From NCBI GenBank assembly GCA_013036995.1, contig JAAOXG010000013.1, forward strand, positions 23,353 through 87,352: DNA of 64,000 nucleotides, written 5' to 3'. The notes under the pieces were generated by a model. The model saw only the letters and a list, made by a program, of their open reading frames with translations, did not search any database and was not told the origin of the DNA. This stretch comes from Lacrimispora defluvii (lineage in GTDB: Bacteria; Bacillota; Clostridia; Lachnospirales; Lachnospiraceae). Below are positions 26,264 through 35,762 of the stretch, piece after piece. Positions within the stretch are counted from its first letter, which is position 1; each line of letters begins with the position of its first letter. Position numbers and translations under genes: made by a program.

Positions 26264-28057
26264 TTACCCTTTTTCTATGGCATTAAATTTACATGTATTA
26301 TAACATGCACTGCATTTGATACATCTTGACTGATCAATCACATGAACTATCTTGCGTTCTCCCTCGATGCAATGAGCCGGGCAGATTCTTGCACACGCAG
26401 TACAGCCCACGCATTTGTCCGGTAAAATATGAAAGGAAAAAAGTGCCTGACAAACTCCGGCAGGACAGTGTTTATCCTTTACATGAGCCAGATACTCATC
26501 CTGAAAATAATGCAGGGTACTGAGAACAGGATTGGGGGAAGTTTGTCCCAGTCCGCAAAGGGATGTATCTTTAATCACATCGCCTAACTCAACCAGATCT
26601 TTTAAATCCTGTTCTGTACCATTTCCCTTTGTTATCTTTTCCAGTATCTCCAGCATTCTTGTATTACCAATCCGGCATGGTGTACATTTTCCACAAGACT
26701 CATCCTTGGTAAACTCAAGGTAGAACTTTGCAATGTCCACCATACAGTTATCCTCATCCATGACGATCATTCCGCCAGATCCCATCATGGATCCGATACT
26801 GTTCAGTGACTCATAGTCAATGGGGATATCTAAATTTTCTTTCGTAATACAGCCACCAGATGGACCTCCGGTCTGCACTGCTTTAAACTTCTTGTTATTC
26901 TTTATACCTCCTCCGATATCATAGATGACCTCACGTAAGGTAATGCCCATTGGCACTTCCACCAGGCCCACATTATTTACTTTACCGGCCAGAGCAAAGA
27001 CTTTTGTACCCGGCGATTTCTCCGTACCGATGCTTTTAAACCAGGCAGGTCCTTTTAAAAAAATTGGAGATATATTGGCAAATGTCTCAACATTATTCAC
27101 ACAGGAGGGTTTATCCCAAACACCTCTTTGAGCCGGAAACGGGGGTTTTGAACTGGGTTCCCCCCGTTTTCCTTCTACGGAATGGATGAGCGCAGTTTCT
27201 TCTCCGCAGACAAATGCACCGGCACCGTACCGTAATCCGATATCAAAATTAAATCCAGTGGAAAAAATATTCTCACCCAAAAGTCCCAGTTTTCTTGCCT
27301 GCTTTATGGCTATTTCAAGACGGTTGATGGCAAGGGGATATTCTGCTCTGATATAAATATATCCATACTGGGCTCCTATGGCATAGCCTGCAATTGCCAT
27401 TGCTTCAAGAACTGAGTGGGGATCTCCTTCTAATATGGACCGGTCCATAAATGCACCCGGATCGCCTTCATCTGCATTGCATATAATATATTTTTCATCC
27501 GACTGATTCTGTCTTGTATATTTCCATTTGAGGCCGGTAGGGTAACCGCCGCCGCCTCTTCCCCTGAGACCTGACTGAACGACTGTATCGATTACTTCAT
27601 CCGGACTCATTTCTGTTAAGCATTTTGCCAACGCCTGATACCCATCCGCCGCAATATATTCATTAATATCTTCCGGGTTGATAAAACCACAATTCCTCAG
27701 TGCGATCCGGATTTGCTTTTTATAAAAGGGAATGGATTTTTGTCCTTCTAATCGTTTTTTTGTATTTGGCTCCACATATAGAAGACGTTCCACCTTACGG
27801 CCTTTTATCACATGCTCCGTGATGATTTCCTCTGCATCCTCCGGCTTTACCGTGATATAAAACACATTATCCGGATAAACTTTTAAGATCGGACCTTTCT
27901 CACAAAAGCCAAAGCATCCGGTAACCACCACTTCCACCTCATTGGTTATTTCATGTTTTTTTATTGATTCCTTTAGCATATTTACCAGCTTAAGGCTATC
28001 GGACGCCGTACAGCCCGTACCTCCGCAGACCAGTAAATGCATTCTGTAATTACTCAT
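26264..28057 (-). CDS. hndC: NADH-binding flavoprotein subunit of hydrogenase (HndC/NuoF type)
   Basis: A 597-residue subunit with an N-terminal thioredoxin-like [2Fe-2S] domain (residues 1-95, CGGTGCTASDS, GCFGFC). The NuoF core follows, with the FMN/NADH motif GLRGRGGGGYPTGLKW, a glycine-rich GGPSGG loop and the [4Fe-4S] site ESCGKCTPCRIG. The C-terminus is a two-cluster ferredoxin domain (CVGCTACARICP; CIKCSACYNTC). This extra domain is a known feature of bifurcating hydrogenases (HydB/HndC). It passes electrons from NADH to the hydrogenase subunit. Confidence 0.95.
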   Translation of the reverse strand: MSNYRMHLLVCGGTGCTASDSLKLVNMLKESIKKHEITNEVEVVVTGCFGFCEKGPILKVYPDNVFYITVKPEDAEEIITEHVIKGRKVERLLYVEPNTKKRLEGQKSIPFYKKQIRIALRNCGFINPEDINEYIAADGYQALAKCLTEMSPDEVIDTVVQSGLRGRGGGGYPTGLKWKYTRQNQSDEKYIICNADEGDPGAFMDRSILEGDPHSVLEAMAIAGYAIGAQYGYIYIRAEYPLAINRLEIAIKQARKLGLLGENIFSTGFNFDIGLRYGAGAFVCGEETALIHSVEGKRGEPSSKPPFPAQRGVWDKPSCVNNVETFANISPIFLKGPAWFKSIGTEKSPGTKVFALAGKVNNVGLVEVPMGITLREVIYDIGGGIKNNKKFKAVQTGGPSGGCITKENLDIPIDYESLNSIGSMMGSGGMIVMDEDNCMVDIAKFYLEFTKDESCGKCTPCRIGNTRMLEILEKITKGNGTEQDLKDLVELGDVIKDTSLCGLGQTSPNPVLSTLHYFQDEYLAHVKDKHCPAGVCQALFSFHILPDKCVGCTACARICPAHCIEGERKIVHVIDQSRCIKCSACYNTCKFNAIEKG

Positions 28058-28069
28058 ATGCCCTCCTCC

Positions 28070-28465
28070 TTATTCCATATTTTCAAATGATTTATTGATA
28101 ATTGCATTTTGGAGGAGGCGGCCATTTTTAATATGCTCAATCACAATTTCCCGTCCTCTGTTCTCGTCCACTTTTCCATACAGAACAGACGGCATTCCTT
28201 TGGAGATAACTTCGACCACCGGTTCCTGGGCACAATATCCAATACAGCCAGTCTGGGTTACGGATACATTGGCAAGTCCCTGCTTTGCAATTTCATCCAG
28301 AATGGCTTTCATGGTTGTTCTTGCGCCGCTGGCAATCCCGCAGGTCGCCATTCCTACCCGGACTAAAACCTTATCCTCGGATTCAGCAGTGGACCGTAAG
28401 TCTAATTGATCAAGAGCTGCCTGTCTGATCTTTTTCAGTTCTTCTACTGTTTTTAACTTCGCCAT
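28070..28465 (-). CDS. hndB: [2Fe-2S] hydrogenase subunit (HndB type)
   Basis: A 131-residue thioredoxin-like ferredoxin with the cysteine pattern CGIASGARTT ... TGCIGYCAQEP, typical of HndB. It likely holds one [2Fe-2S] cluster and joins the flavoprotein to the hydrogenase complex. The ATG at 28465 overlaps the previous stop (TGATG) and follows GGAGG by 7 bases; a GTG one codon earlier is less well placed. Confidence 0.9.
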   Translation of the reverse strand: MAKLKTVEELKKIRQAALDQLDLRSTAESEDKVLVRVGMATCGIASGARTTMKAILDEIAKQGLANVSVTQTGCIGYCAQEPVVEVISKGMPSVLYGKVDENRGREIVIEHIKNGRLLQNAIINKSFENME

Positions 28466-28950
28466 CACGCTTCCTCCTGATATTCTTCAATGATTGCTTT
28501 AACCTGATTCAGTTCAACCCTTCCGTATACCTTATCATTGACCATCACTACCGGGGCAAGTCCGCAGGCACCAATGCACCTTAATCCTGATAATGTGAAC
28601 TTTTTATCTTCGGTTGTTTCACCTGCCTTGATATTGAGAATTTTTTCAAATTCTCTCATTATGGCATCGGCACCTCTTACAAAGCACGCGGTTCCCAGAC
28701 ATACATTGATCACGTATTTACCTCTTGGTTCTGTGGTAAAGTAAGAATAAAAGCTAATGACACCAAACACTTTTGCACTGGGGATCTCAAGCTTTTCAGC
28801 AATATAAAAAATCACATCATTGGACAAATATCCATAGAGATGCTGCGCCTTGTGCAGTACCGCAATTAATGCTCCCCTTCTGTCTTCCATACTGTCAATA
28901 AATTTCTGCAGCTGCTTAAATTTCTCCTGTGTATCACATTTGCTTTCCAT
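28465..28950 (-). CDS. hndA: NuoE-like [2Fe-2S] hydrogenase subunit (HndA type)
   Basis: A 161-residue subunit of the 24-kDa complex I family. Cluster ligands are visible as CLGTACFVRG and LRCIGACGLAPV. The N-terminal three-helix part (LHKAQHLYGYLSNDVIFYIAEKLEIP) is standard. First gene of the hnd operon. Start set at the ATG at 28950 after AAAGGAG; the frame extends 14 codons upstream with no ribosome site. No clear Rex-type operator can be seen in front of it. Confidence 0.92.
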   Translation of the reverse strand: MESKCDTQEKFKQLQKFIDSMEDRRGALIAVLHKAQHLYGYLSNDVIFYIAEKLEIPSAKVFGVISFYSYFTTEPRGKYVINVCLGTACFVRGADAIMREFEKILNIKAGETTEDKKFTLSGLRCIGACGLAPVVMVNDKVYGRVELNQVKAIIEEYQEEA

Positions 28951-29060
28951 AAACAGATCTCCTTTAGGCTTTATGTAGACTTTTCCTGTCATACAAAGGA
29001 TAGATTTCCTGTTTATCGTGACTTATATACATATAAAATACAAATAAATTTAAAAAATGA

Positions 29061-29091
29061 TTGACTCTGACGGAACGTTATGGAGTATAGT
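29061..29091 (+). promoter_or_regulatory. MerR-type promoter with 19-bp spacer
   Basis: TTGACT (-35) and TATAGT (-10) are 19 bases apart. The spacer carries an imperfect dyad around GACG...CGTTATGGAG. Long spacers of this kind are the hallmark of promoters activated by MerR proteins. The promoter is intact, although the merR-like gene behind it is not. Confidence 0.7.
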
Positions 29092-29121
29092 TATCTTATC
29101 AAGAGCAGGAGGAAAGAAAGT

Positions 29122-29157
29122 ATGAGAACCGTAAAGGAAGTATCAGAACTCAAATAA
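29122..29157 (+). pseudogene. Eleven-codon remnant of a MerR/TipA-type regulator gene
   Basis: MRTVKEVSEL followed by K and a stop. MRTVKEVSELTGVSVRTLHYYD is the standard start of TipA/Mta-like MerR regulators, so 10 residues match exactly and the rest is missing. A perfect AGGAGG site and a MerR-type promoter upstream support origin from a real merR gene that lost almost all its coding sequence. A membrane protein gene follows 41 bases later. Confidence 0.6.
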
Positions 29158-29198
29158 GAAAAATAAAAACTGCGAATATCACAGAGGAGGTAACAAAG

Positions 29199-29603
29199 GT
29201 GAGGAAAGAAAAATATTTGTATCTTTATTTGCTTTTATTCTTGTTGATGACAATTGGTGCATTTGTATGGCAAATGTTTTTTCCCCATGTGGCAGAAACT
29301 TTTTCGGTATGGAGGATGAGTCGGGGATGGCAGGCCGAAATCGCTTTATGGAATGTGGGGATTGATATGGGCATTGTTATTACGCTGATCAGGCGTAACA
29401 TTGAATATGCAAAAATACTCTCGCTTATTTCGGTTGTACTTTGTATTTTATTGGGAGGACACCACCTTTTTTATGCAGTTACAGCAACAAACGGCAACAT
29501 CACTCTGCATTGGATGGGCGCAATTGAGGTGCTTTTTATAGGCGGAGGGACCGGTATTTTTGCCCTTATTAAGTCTAACTGTTTTAAAAAAGCTGCAAAA
29601 TAA
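29199..29603 (+). CDS. Small four-helix membrane protein
   Basis: A 134-residue protein with four hydrophobic segments (about 5-26, 48-65, 72-92, 105-125) and a basic tail. It starts at GTG, 8 bases after GAGGAGG. No family motif is certain. It lies directly behind the truncated merR remnant and its promoter, so it was probably part of the regulated unit. It is followed by a terminator shared with the convergent gene. Confidence 0.6.
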   Translation: MRKEKYLYLYLLLFLLMTIGAFVWQMFFPHVAETFSVWRMSRGWQAEIALWNVGIDMGIVITLIRRNIEYAKILSLISVVLCILLGGHHLFYAVTATNGNITLHWMGAIEVLFIGGGTGIFALIKSNCFKKAAK

Positions 29604-29641
29604 GAGCCAACCTTCTATTAATAAGGAAAGGCTGGCTCTTT
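29602..29641. terminator. Terminator between convergent genes
   Basis: AAGAGCCAACCTT pairs with AAGG...GGCTGGCTCTT with one mismatch and is followed by T residues. It serves the membrane protein gene and possibly the convergent glycosylase gene. Confidence 0.7.
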
Positions 29642-29655
29642 CGAGGTATTAAGAT

Positions 29656-30234
29656 TTATAAGTTCTTATGAACAATTTCTTTTAAAACGGGTAAAACCTC
29701 CTCTTCATACCATGGATTTTGCTTCAGCCATCCTAAATTTAAAGGGGAAGGGTGCACCAATGGAAAATATTCAGGTAAATATTTTTGAAAATTACGTACT
29801 GTCTCCGTTAAACTTTTCTCACGTCTTACATTTAAATAATACTTTTGTGAATAGCTGCCGATTAGAATAATGATTTCAATATCTGGCATCTCCTCCAGTA
29901 AACGTGGATGCCACTTTTCTGCGAAACCTTTTCTGGGAGGTGCATCACCGGTTTTTGCTTTTCCCGGATAATAGAAATCCATAGGCAATTGAGCGATGCG
30001 GTTTGTATTATAGAATATCTCTCTGGATACTCCCAGCCACTCTCTTAATCGATCACCGCTTAAATCATTCCAAAACAATTGAGTTGCTTCTGCTTTACGT
30101 CCCGGTGCCTGCCCCACGATAGCAATGCGCGCATCTGCAGAAGCTTTAAATATTGGGGAAATCCCCATTCTTGTATAGGATTCATTCATTGGGTCAGCCA
30201 TGATTTCCTGTTTAATTTGTTCAAATATATTCAT
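29656..30234 (-). CDS. Uracil-DNA-glycosylase-family protein
   Basis: A 192-residue protein of the UDG superfamily. Motif A is GQAPGRKAEATQLFW, the central strand is EIIILIGSYSQKYY, and the C-terminal DNA-binding loop is HPSPLN. Family 4 glycosylases have four cysteines for an iron-sulfur cluster; none is seen here, so it belongs to the cluster-free small UDG-like group. Expected to remove uracil or act on related damaged bases, although activity in this subgroup is not uniformly shown. Single-gene unit. Confidence 0.8.
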   Translation of the reverse strand: MNIFEQIKQEIMADPMNESYTRMGISPIFKASADARIAIVGQAPGRKAEATQLFWNDLSGDRLREWLGVSREIFYNTNRIAQLPMDFYYPGKAKTGDAPPRKGFAEKWHPRLLEEMPDIEIIILIGSYSQKYYLNVRREKSLTETVRNFQKYLPEYFPLVHPSPLNLGWLKQNPWYEEEVLPVLKEIVHKNL

Positions 30235-30339
30235 ACTTACTTCTGCCCTTACCTTTCTCCTATAGAACCCAGAAGTATAGGAAGCCGTTCAAATTGAATT
30301 TGATAATCAGCAAAGGATTCTTAATTCCTGTATGCCATT

Positions 30340-30852
30340 TTAATTAATTATAATAATGATTGCCAAGAGTAATATCATTAAAACGGTTGCGATCGCTGCA
30401 ATTATATTAACAAATTTATGAGCTTTATCCCTATTATTAAATATTATGACAATTAACTTAAATATTAAAAGACCTATAATTCCTCCCAACGTATTATTGA
30501 TAATATCTGTAATATCAGAAGCTCCTAAAGCAAATATAAATTGTAATACTTCACACATCAGACTTATAATTAAAAATATTGATATCTTTTTAGTAGTGGA
30601 CCATCCGGAAAATATTATATCTATATAAATTCCTAAAGGCATAAAAATCACCATATTCATAATAATTTCTGAGTAATCAATCTTTCCGTTTATTATTAAT
30701 GATTCATTAAACGGAATTAAATTTATATTTCTAAGATATCCTATATTACTAAACGGCATTTCTAATTTAAATACGATTATTTCAAATACAGCTATTATAT
30801 ATATAATAAATAATATATTTGTTAACTTATTGGCTTTATTCATTTCTTTCAT
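30340..30852 (-). CDS. VanZ-family membrane protein
   Basis: A 170-residue protein with four to five membrane helices. The VanZ family pattern is present: an N-terminal helix, NLIPFNES, NMVIFMPLGIYI, CEVLQFIFALGASDITDIINNTLGGIIG. Some relatives give low-level teicoplanin resistance, but most have unknown roles in the cell envelope. An in-frame second Met (MNKANK) 3 codons in is an equally possible start. The gene is AT-rich compared with its neighbours, a possible sign of transfer. Confidence 0.8.
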   Translation of the reverse strand: MKEMNKANKLTNILFIIYIIAVFEIIVFKLEMPFSNIGYLRNINLIPFNESLIINGKIDYSEIIMNMVIFMPLGIYIDIIFSGWSTTKKISIFLIISLMCEVLQFIFALGASDITDIINNTLGGIIGLLIFKLIVIIFNNRDKAHKFVNIIAAIATVLMILLLAIIIIIN

Positions 30853-31217
30853 GTTTTAATTTTTCCCTTTCAATTCTCCTGTTTTATACACCATTATGCA
30901 GCCATATTATGACGATTATAATTTATTTTCGAGAGCCCATTGTACCTGCTTTATTATACCCTGGGTCGTCCATTTAACTAATTATATTACTATTATAAAC
31001 TATTCCTAGTATAAACTATTCCTGCACTAAATGGAATATCTATATTTGTCACATTGTAAAGTGTTAGTATTAACGTCATAAAATAAACCTCCAGACTGAC
31101 TAAATATTTACATCAGTTTGAAGGTTTACAAAACTAAACTTATTAAAATAAGAGGTACCCCTCCGGATTACCAACCTGCCAACGTAGGGAATTATTCACC
31201 TTAATACCCAACTTTCC
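30853..31217. other. AT-rich intergenic stretch between VanZ and the kinase gene
   Basis: About 365 bases without a coding frame. It contains a repeated phrase (TATAAACTATTCCT twice near 31000) and the terminator at 31085-31127. No RNA gene is evident. Confidence 0.4.
31085..31127 (-). terminator. Terminator of the kinase gene
   Basis: AAACCTCCAGACTGA pairs with TCAGTTTGAAGGTTT (two weak pairs). On the minus strand it is followed by ATTTTATG. It lies 91 bases after the kinase stop. Confidence 0.6.
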
Positions 31218-32327
31218 CTATTCATATTTATTGATAATTTCTTCCATCTCCAACCACTTCTTCTCCATATCCGCTACCAGAGCAAACTGGGTTCTGGCAC
31301 GGTCTAAATTGTGGTTATCCCTGTTGGTGTGGAAATAAATATCTCCCTGAAGGTAATCGGTTAAAAAACGCATACCGCACTCATAAGTCATTAATTTGGC
31401 CCCCATAGGCAGCATTGTTCTTTCCTCTGCCGTCAATACCCCTTTGCAGCCTTCCAAATAGCCTTTCGTATAGATTTCAAACAATTCCAGGGATAAGGAG
31501 GCCTTGCTGGAATCTGGATCATCCTCTTCGGCTGTATTGGCTCCAAACCGGATGGCATCCCCGAAATCAAAGATAGAGAGACCCGGCATAATGGTGTCTA
31601 AATCAATAACACACAAGGCCTCTCCAGTATGGTCATCGATCAAGATATTGTTGAGTTTGGTGTCATTGTGGGTCACACGGAGCGGCAGCCTGCCTTCTCG
31701 TAACAGTTTCATTGCAGTATCTGCCTCTTTCTCCCTGTCCAGCACAAAAGCTATCTCTTTCTCAACCACATCTGCCCGGCTGCAGACATCCGCTTTGACC
31801 GCTTCTTTAAAAGCTTGCAGGCGAACCGGCGTATTGTGAAAATTTAAGATAGTTTCTGTCAGTTCTCCGGCGGGGTATTCTCCCAGCCTGCGCAGGAAAC
31901 GACCAAAGGCTCTTCCGCTCTGGTAAAAGTCTTCCGGATTTCTCACCTTATCGTAGGTGGTGGCCCCCTCGATAAAAAGGTACCCTCTCCAATAGTTTCC
32001 GTCGCTGTCCTGACAGTAATCCTTTCCATCCCGCGCCTTAACAATATTTAACGTTTCCCGGTCCGGATCCCCAGCCTGAGCAATAATCGCTTCACGAAGA
32101 AACGAGGTGACACCGGAGATATTTTTCATAAGAGAGACCGGATCCTTAAATACCTCATGGTTGATTCTCTGAATGATGTAAGGCTTCATGTCTTCCCTGT
32201 CCACACAGATCAGGCGAAACGTATCGTTAATATGACCATTTCCATAGCGTTCACATGAAACCATTTCTCCCTCAAAGGCCAGCAGACCAATGGCCTCCCC
32301 AATTTTTTTACATTGTGCATCTCCCAT
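31218..32327 (-). CDS. nahK: N-acetylhexosamine 1-kinase-like phosphotransferase (NahK family)
   Basis: A 369-residue kinase of the APH fold: N-terminal nucleotide loop GNGHINDTFRL, a conserved Lys-side strand IIQRINHEVF, catalytic loop VTHNDTKLNNIL (Asp in HND) and metal-binding CVIDLDTIMPG. This set fits N-acetylhexosamine 1-kinase, which phosphorylates GlcNAc/GalNAc at C1 in the lacto-N-biose pathway. The start at 32327 overlaps the stop of the upstream nucleotidyltransferase remnant (TAATG) and follows GGGAGG. The normal partner in this operon would be that nucleotidyltransferase, but it is deleted. Confidence 0.85.
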   Translation of the reverse strand: MGDAQCKKIGEAIGLLAFEGEMVSCERYGNGHINDTFRLICVDREDMKPYIIQRINHEVFKDPVSLMKNISGVTSFLREAIIAQAGDPDRETLNIVKARDGKDYCQDSDGNYWRGYLFIEGATTYDKVRNPEDFYQSGRAFGRFLRRLGEYPAGELTETILNFHNTPVRLQAFKEAVKADVCSRADVVEKEIAFVLDREKEADTAMKLLREGRLPLRVTHNDTKLNNILIDDHTGEALCVIDLDTIMPGLSIFDFGDAIRFGANTAEEDDPDSSKASLSLELFEIYTKGYLEGCKGVLTAEERTMLPMGAKLMTYECGMRFLTDYLQGDIYFHTNRDNHNLDRARTQFALVADMEKKWLEMEEIINKYE

Positions 32328-32491
32328 TACTGTTCCTCCCACAATCTTTCCGGATAAATACCGGCTTTCTTAAGTTCCCTGATGGCATTCACCACCGTTT
32401 CCTTATCTTCTTTGTACGTGACACCGTACCAACGGTCCACGTGGCTGCCCATGCCTGCAGCCATAATCACCAGTACCGGTTTTCCGTTCAT
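32327..32491 (-). pseudogene. Sugar-phosphate nucleotidyltransferase with a large internal deletion
   Basis: A 54-codon frame. The first 16 residues (MNGKPVLVIMAAGMGS) are the nucleotide-binding start of an NTP-transferase, and the last 38 (from VDRWYGVTYKED to ERLWEEQ) match the C-terminal end of the same family. Roughly 240-250 residues between them are missing, but the frame is kept. The His at the junction replaces the Arg expected after GMGS. The remnant is directly coupled to the nahK gene. The product cannot be active. An ATG 4 codons earlier (32503) is also possible. Confidence 0.75.
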
Positions 32492-32655
32492 TGCTGTTAC
32501 CATCAGAAACTTACTATCCTCAGTATAATGAATATGCTCATAAAAATATTTGCACGATCTATTATTTTATTTACACAATCTTACTCTTCTTTTATTATTA
32601 CATGAGAATATGGTATACTAATTATAGGAACAAACCTCAAAAGAAAGGATAACCC

Positions 32656-33552
32656 ATGGCCTATAAAAGCACTTCACTCCGTCCCTCAGCCGTCATTAAA
32701 AAAATTATAACCGTTCACTATTTCGAATACATGAGTGATTTTACCTTTCCCGGTGAAAGCCATAACTTCTGGGAATTTGTCTGCGTTGACAAGGGTGTCA
32801 TTGACGTGGTGGCAGACGGGAAACAGATCCCTTTAAAGCGTGGAAACATCATCTTCCACAGTCCAGGGGAATTCCATAACATACTAACCAACGGAACGAT
32901 TGCCCCCAACCTGGTGGTAGTGGGATTTGAATGCAATTCTCCCTGCATGAAAGCATTTAAAGGAAAAGTTTTGTCCGTTCAGGAAACGGAAGCAGCTCTG
33001 CTGGCCCAGATCATCATAGAAGCCCGGAACGCATTTGCCGGAAGGCTTGACGATCCTTACCAGGAAGAACTGGTCAGACGGCAGCCCGTCGCTTCTTTTG
33101 GCGCGGAACAGCTCATTGGCAATTATCTGGAAGAGCTGATCATACACCTCTATCGTAAGTACAATTCCAATGTGGAGCAGATTCTCACGGATCGCCCGGC
33201 AGAGAGCCGAATCCATGGAGATATCCATAACCGGATCGTCCGATACATGGAAGAACACCTAAGAGAGCATCTCACCATTGAATCCATCTGCCGTGACAAT
33301 TTAATCGGGCGATCCCAGCTTCAGAAAATATTCCGGGAAGCCCACAGCTGTGGTGTCATCGATTTTTTTATAAACAAGAAAACGGAAGCGGCTAAACAAT
33401 TAATCCGCAATAACCAGATGAACTTTACGGAAATTTCAGACTGCCTGGGTTATAGCTCCATCCACTACTTTACCAGGCAATTCAAAAAAATTACCGGAAT
33501 GACTCCCACCGAATACGCCTCCTCCATACGTTCTCTCTCAGAAAAGGCATAG
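32656..33552 (+). CDS. AraC-family regulator with cupin domain
   Basis: A 298-residue regulator. The N-terminal cupin (residues 15-110: HNFWEFVCVDKGVIDVVADG, GNIIFHSPGEFHNI) probably binds a sugar. The C-terminal AraC domain has ESICRDNLIGRSQLQKIFR and FTEISDCLGYSSIHYFTRQFKKITGMTPTEY. AAAGGA precedes the ATG. It is divergent from the NahK/nucleotidyltransferase unit and probably controls it in response to an amino sugar or host glycan. Confidence 0.85.
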   Translation: MAYKSTSLRPSAVIKKIITVHYFEYMSDFTFPGESHNFWEFVCVDKGVIDVVADGKQIPLKRGNIIFHSPGEFHNILTNGTIAPNLVVVGFECNSPCMKAFKGKVLSVQETEAALLAQIIIEARNAFAGRLDDPYQEELVRRQPVASFGAEQLIGNYLEELIIHLYRKYNSNVEQILTDRPAESRIHGDIHNRIVRYMEEHLREHLTIESICRDNLIGRSQLQKIFREAHSCGVIDFFINKKTEAAKQLIRNNQMNFTEISDCLGYSSIHYFTRQFKKITGMTPTEYASSIRSLSEKA

Positions 33553-33574
33553 AGATATGGAAGCAGGTATAATT

Positions 33575-33604
33575 TAAGCCACAGGCATTCATGCCTGTGG
33601 CTTA
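33575..33604. terminator. Bidirectional terminator
   Basis: Perfect 13-bp arms TAAGCCACAGGCA and TGCCTGTGGCTTA around a TTCA loop, between convergent genes. Confidence 0.8.
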
Positions 33605-33632
33605 TAATTTCAGTTACAATTGCTTACATCTT

Positions 33633-35762
33633 TTAATATTTATTTCCATCCTCCATTTTATACTGGCTTGATTGTATCGTATTATTCTGTGTCCTTACAG
33701 ACTTATTTAAATGAATGCTGACATCGTTTCGGATTTGAAATTGTTCCACGTTCTGCTTCAACAAATCAGCCTGACCACTAAGCTCCTCACTTGCTGCCGC
33801 ACTTTCTTCCGCAGTTGCACTATTGCTTTGAATAACAGCAGAAATTTGTTCCACCCCTATTAATATCTGAGACACTGCATCAGATTGTTCTTTCGAAGTA
33901 TGAGCAATATCATTAACAAACTCTCGCACCTGTTCTGATCCTGCCACAACATTTACCATTGACTGTGCAGTAATGTCAACAATTTCAGATCCCCGTTCAA
34001 CCGCTTGTACTGTTTCTTCAATGAGCATAGTAGTATTTTTCGCCGCATCTGCTGATTTCTGAGCCAGATTCCGGACTTCATCCGCAACAACAGCAAATCC
34101 TTTTCCAGCAGAACCTGCTCTCGCCGCTTCAACAGCTGCATTTAGTGCCAAAATATTCGTTTGGAATGCAATATCTTCAATCGTTTTAATAATTTTACTG
34201 ATTTCTGCTGATTTTGCATTGATATTGTTCATAGCCAATTTCATTTCCTGCATTTGACTATTACTATTGGTAACTTCTTCAGAAGTAGACACAACTTCTC
34301 TGTTCGCCAAATCAGCATTATTCGCAGTATTCTTTATTTGCTGTGAAATATCAGCTATCATTGCTGAAAATTCCTCAATGCTGCTTGCTTGCTCCGTTGT
34401 TCCCTGAGCAAGTGATTGCGCTCCCGAAGATACCTGATTGGCAGCCATTGCAATTTGTTCTGATGATGTTTTAACATGTTCAATTGTCAGGGAAAGATTC
34501 TCTGAAATATTGAGAAGAGAATCCTTAATTTTTGAAAACTCTCCTATATATTCCTGTTTCAATTCGAAGCATAAATTCCCCTCTGCAATTTGATTTAGAA
34601 TATGTGCTATCTCTTGAATATACTCTTTATAATCAACTAAAGTTATGCCTATCCGTTTAAATGAATCAATCAGTTCACCTACTTCGCCACTTGCCTTTGT
34701 TTGTAATTGCACATAAAAATCCCCTCCGGCTATTTTATTGGCAGCTTCGGATACCTCCTTTATTGGTTTTGAGATTTTCAGGCTTGTAAATATGCCAAAC
34801 AAAATAGCTAAGAAAGACACTATAGAAATAATCATCATTTCTAACTTAATTAATTTTGTAATGGGGCTAAGGATTTCAGCCTTATCCAAAAGCGCTACAT
34901 ATCGCCAATCTGTCTTTTCACTTTTTATAGACTTGATTAAATACGCTTTATTATCCACTTTTACTTCATTAAAATCCGCACCTGCTAAAATAAGATTACT
35001 TAATTCACCGCCATATGTATCTGATACATTTTTAAAGTTATTATCACTGTTACTTGGATCTGCAATAATTGTTCCGCTATCATCAACAATGATAAAATGT
35101 CCTTTTGTATCTTTCCCTGCCTTGTCAACCATCTCTGTAATCTTATCTAAACTCATATCCAATGCAACAACGCCGATTACTTTTCCACTGGCATCTTTCA
35201 AAGCTTGAGAAGCACCTAAAATAACAATATTATCCGTTGCAAAGTAGTAAGGATCTCCTAATACTGCTTTATCGGGATTATTAATGGCAATCGGGTACCA
35301 TGGTCTCTGCCGTGGGTCAAAAGGGCCTTCCATATTTCCTTCTGGATATTGAACATATCCTCCCGATTCCACACCCATATATACATATTGATAATTCGGA
35401 TGTGTTTCTCCAAATTCTTTAAATCTCTGGAAAATCTCCTGTTCCACTTTTCCATTTTTACTAGGGGTCATTTGGGTTTTTCCATTGTTATTTACATAAC
35501 TTGTCAAAGATCCGTCTGCCTGTTTTATTATGGCTTCATTTGCAAAACCGCTTGTATTATTCATTAATTCTTCAATGATTGAATCAATATTACTATTAAA
35601 CATCTCAAGCTGTGTATTGGATGCTCTCTCTTGTTCAGACATTATACTTTTACTGGTAAAATTTATAAATATTGCAGAAACTAAGATTAATGGACACAAT
35701 GAAAATAATAAAATAATTATACTAAGCTTTACCTTCAAACTGAAGTTCATTTTTTTCATCAT
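33633..35762 (-). CDS. Methyl-accepting chemotaxis protein
   Basis: A 709-residue chemoreceptor. Helix 1 (about 12-35) and helix 2 (about 315-335) flank an extracellular dCache-type sensor domain ([40 protein letters not shown]). HAMP (about 337-390) and the long signalling coiled coil follow, with the hairpin tip [23 protein letters not shown] and methylation helices on both sides. Start set at 35762 after AAAGGA; an upstream in-frame start lacks a ribosome site. It stands alone; no che genes are near. The dCache domain usually binds amino acids or other small ligands. Confidence 0.92.
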   Translation of the reverse strand: MMKKMNFSLKVKLSIIILLFSLCPLILVSAIFINFTSKSIMSEQERASNTQLEMFNSNIDSIIEELMNNTSGFANEAIIKQADGSLTSYVNNNGKTQMTPSKNGKVEQEIFQRFKEFGETHPNYQYVYMGVESGGYVQYPEGNMEGPFDPRQRPWYPIAINNPDKAVLGDPYYFATDNIVILGASQALKDASGKVIGVVALDMSLDKITEMVDKAGKDTKGHFIIVDDSGTIIADPSNSDNNFKNVSDTYGGELSNLILAGADFNEVKVDNKAYLIKSIKSEKTDWRYVALLDKAEILSPITKLIKLEMMIISIVSFLAILFGIFTSLKISKPIKEVSEAANKIAGGDFYVQLQTKASGEVGELIDSFKRIGITLVDYKEYIQEIAHILNQIAEGNLCFELKQEYIGEFSKIKDSLLNISENLSLTIEHVKTSSEQIAMAANQVSSGAQSLAQGTTEQASSIEEFSAMIADISQQIKNTANNADLANREVVSTSEEVTNSNSQMQEMKLAMNNINAKSAEISKIIKTIEDIAFQTNILALNAAVEAARAGSAGKGFAVVADEVRNLAQKSADAAKNTTMLIEETVQAVERGSEIVDITAQSMVNVVAGSEQVREFVNDIAHTSKEQSDAVSQILIGVEQISAVIQSNSATAEESAAASEELSGQADLLKQNVEQFQIRNDVSIHLNKSVRTQNNTIQSSQYKMEDGNKY

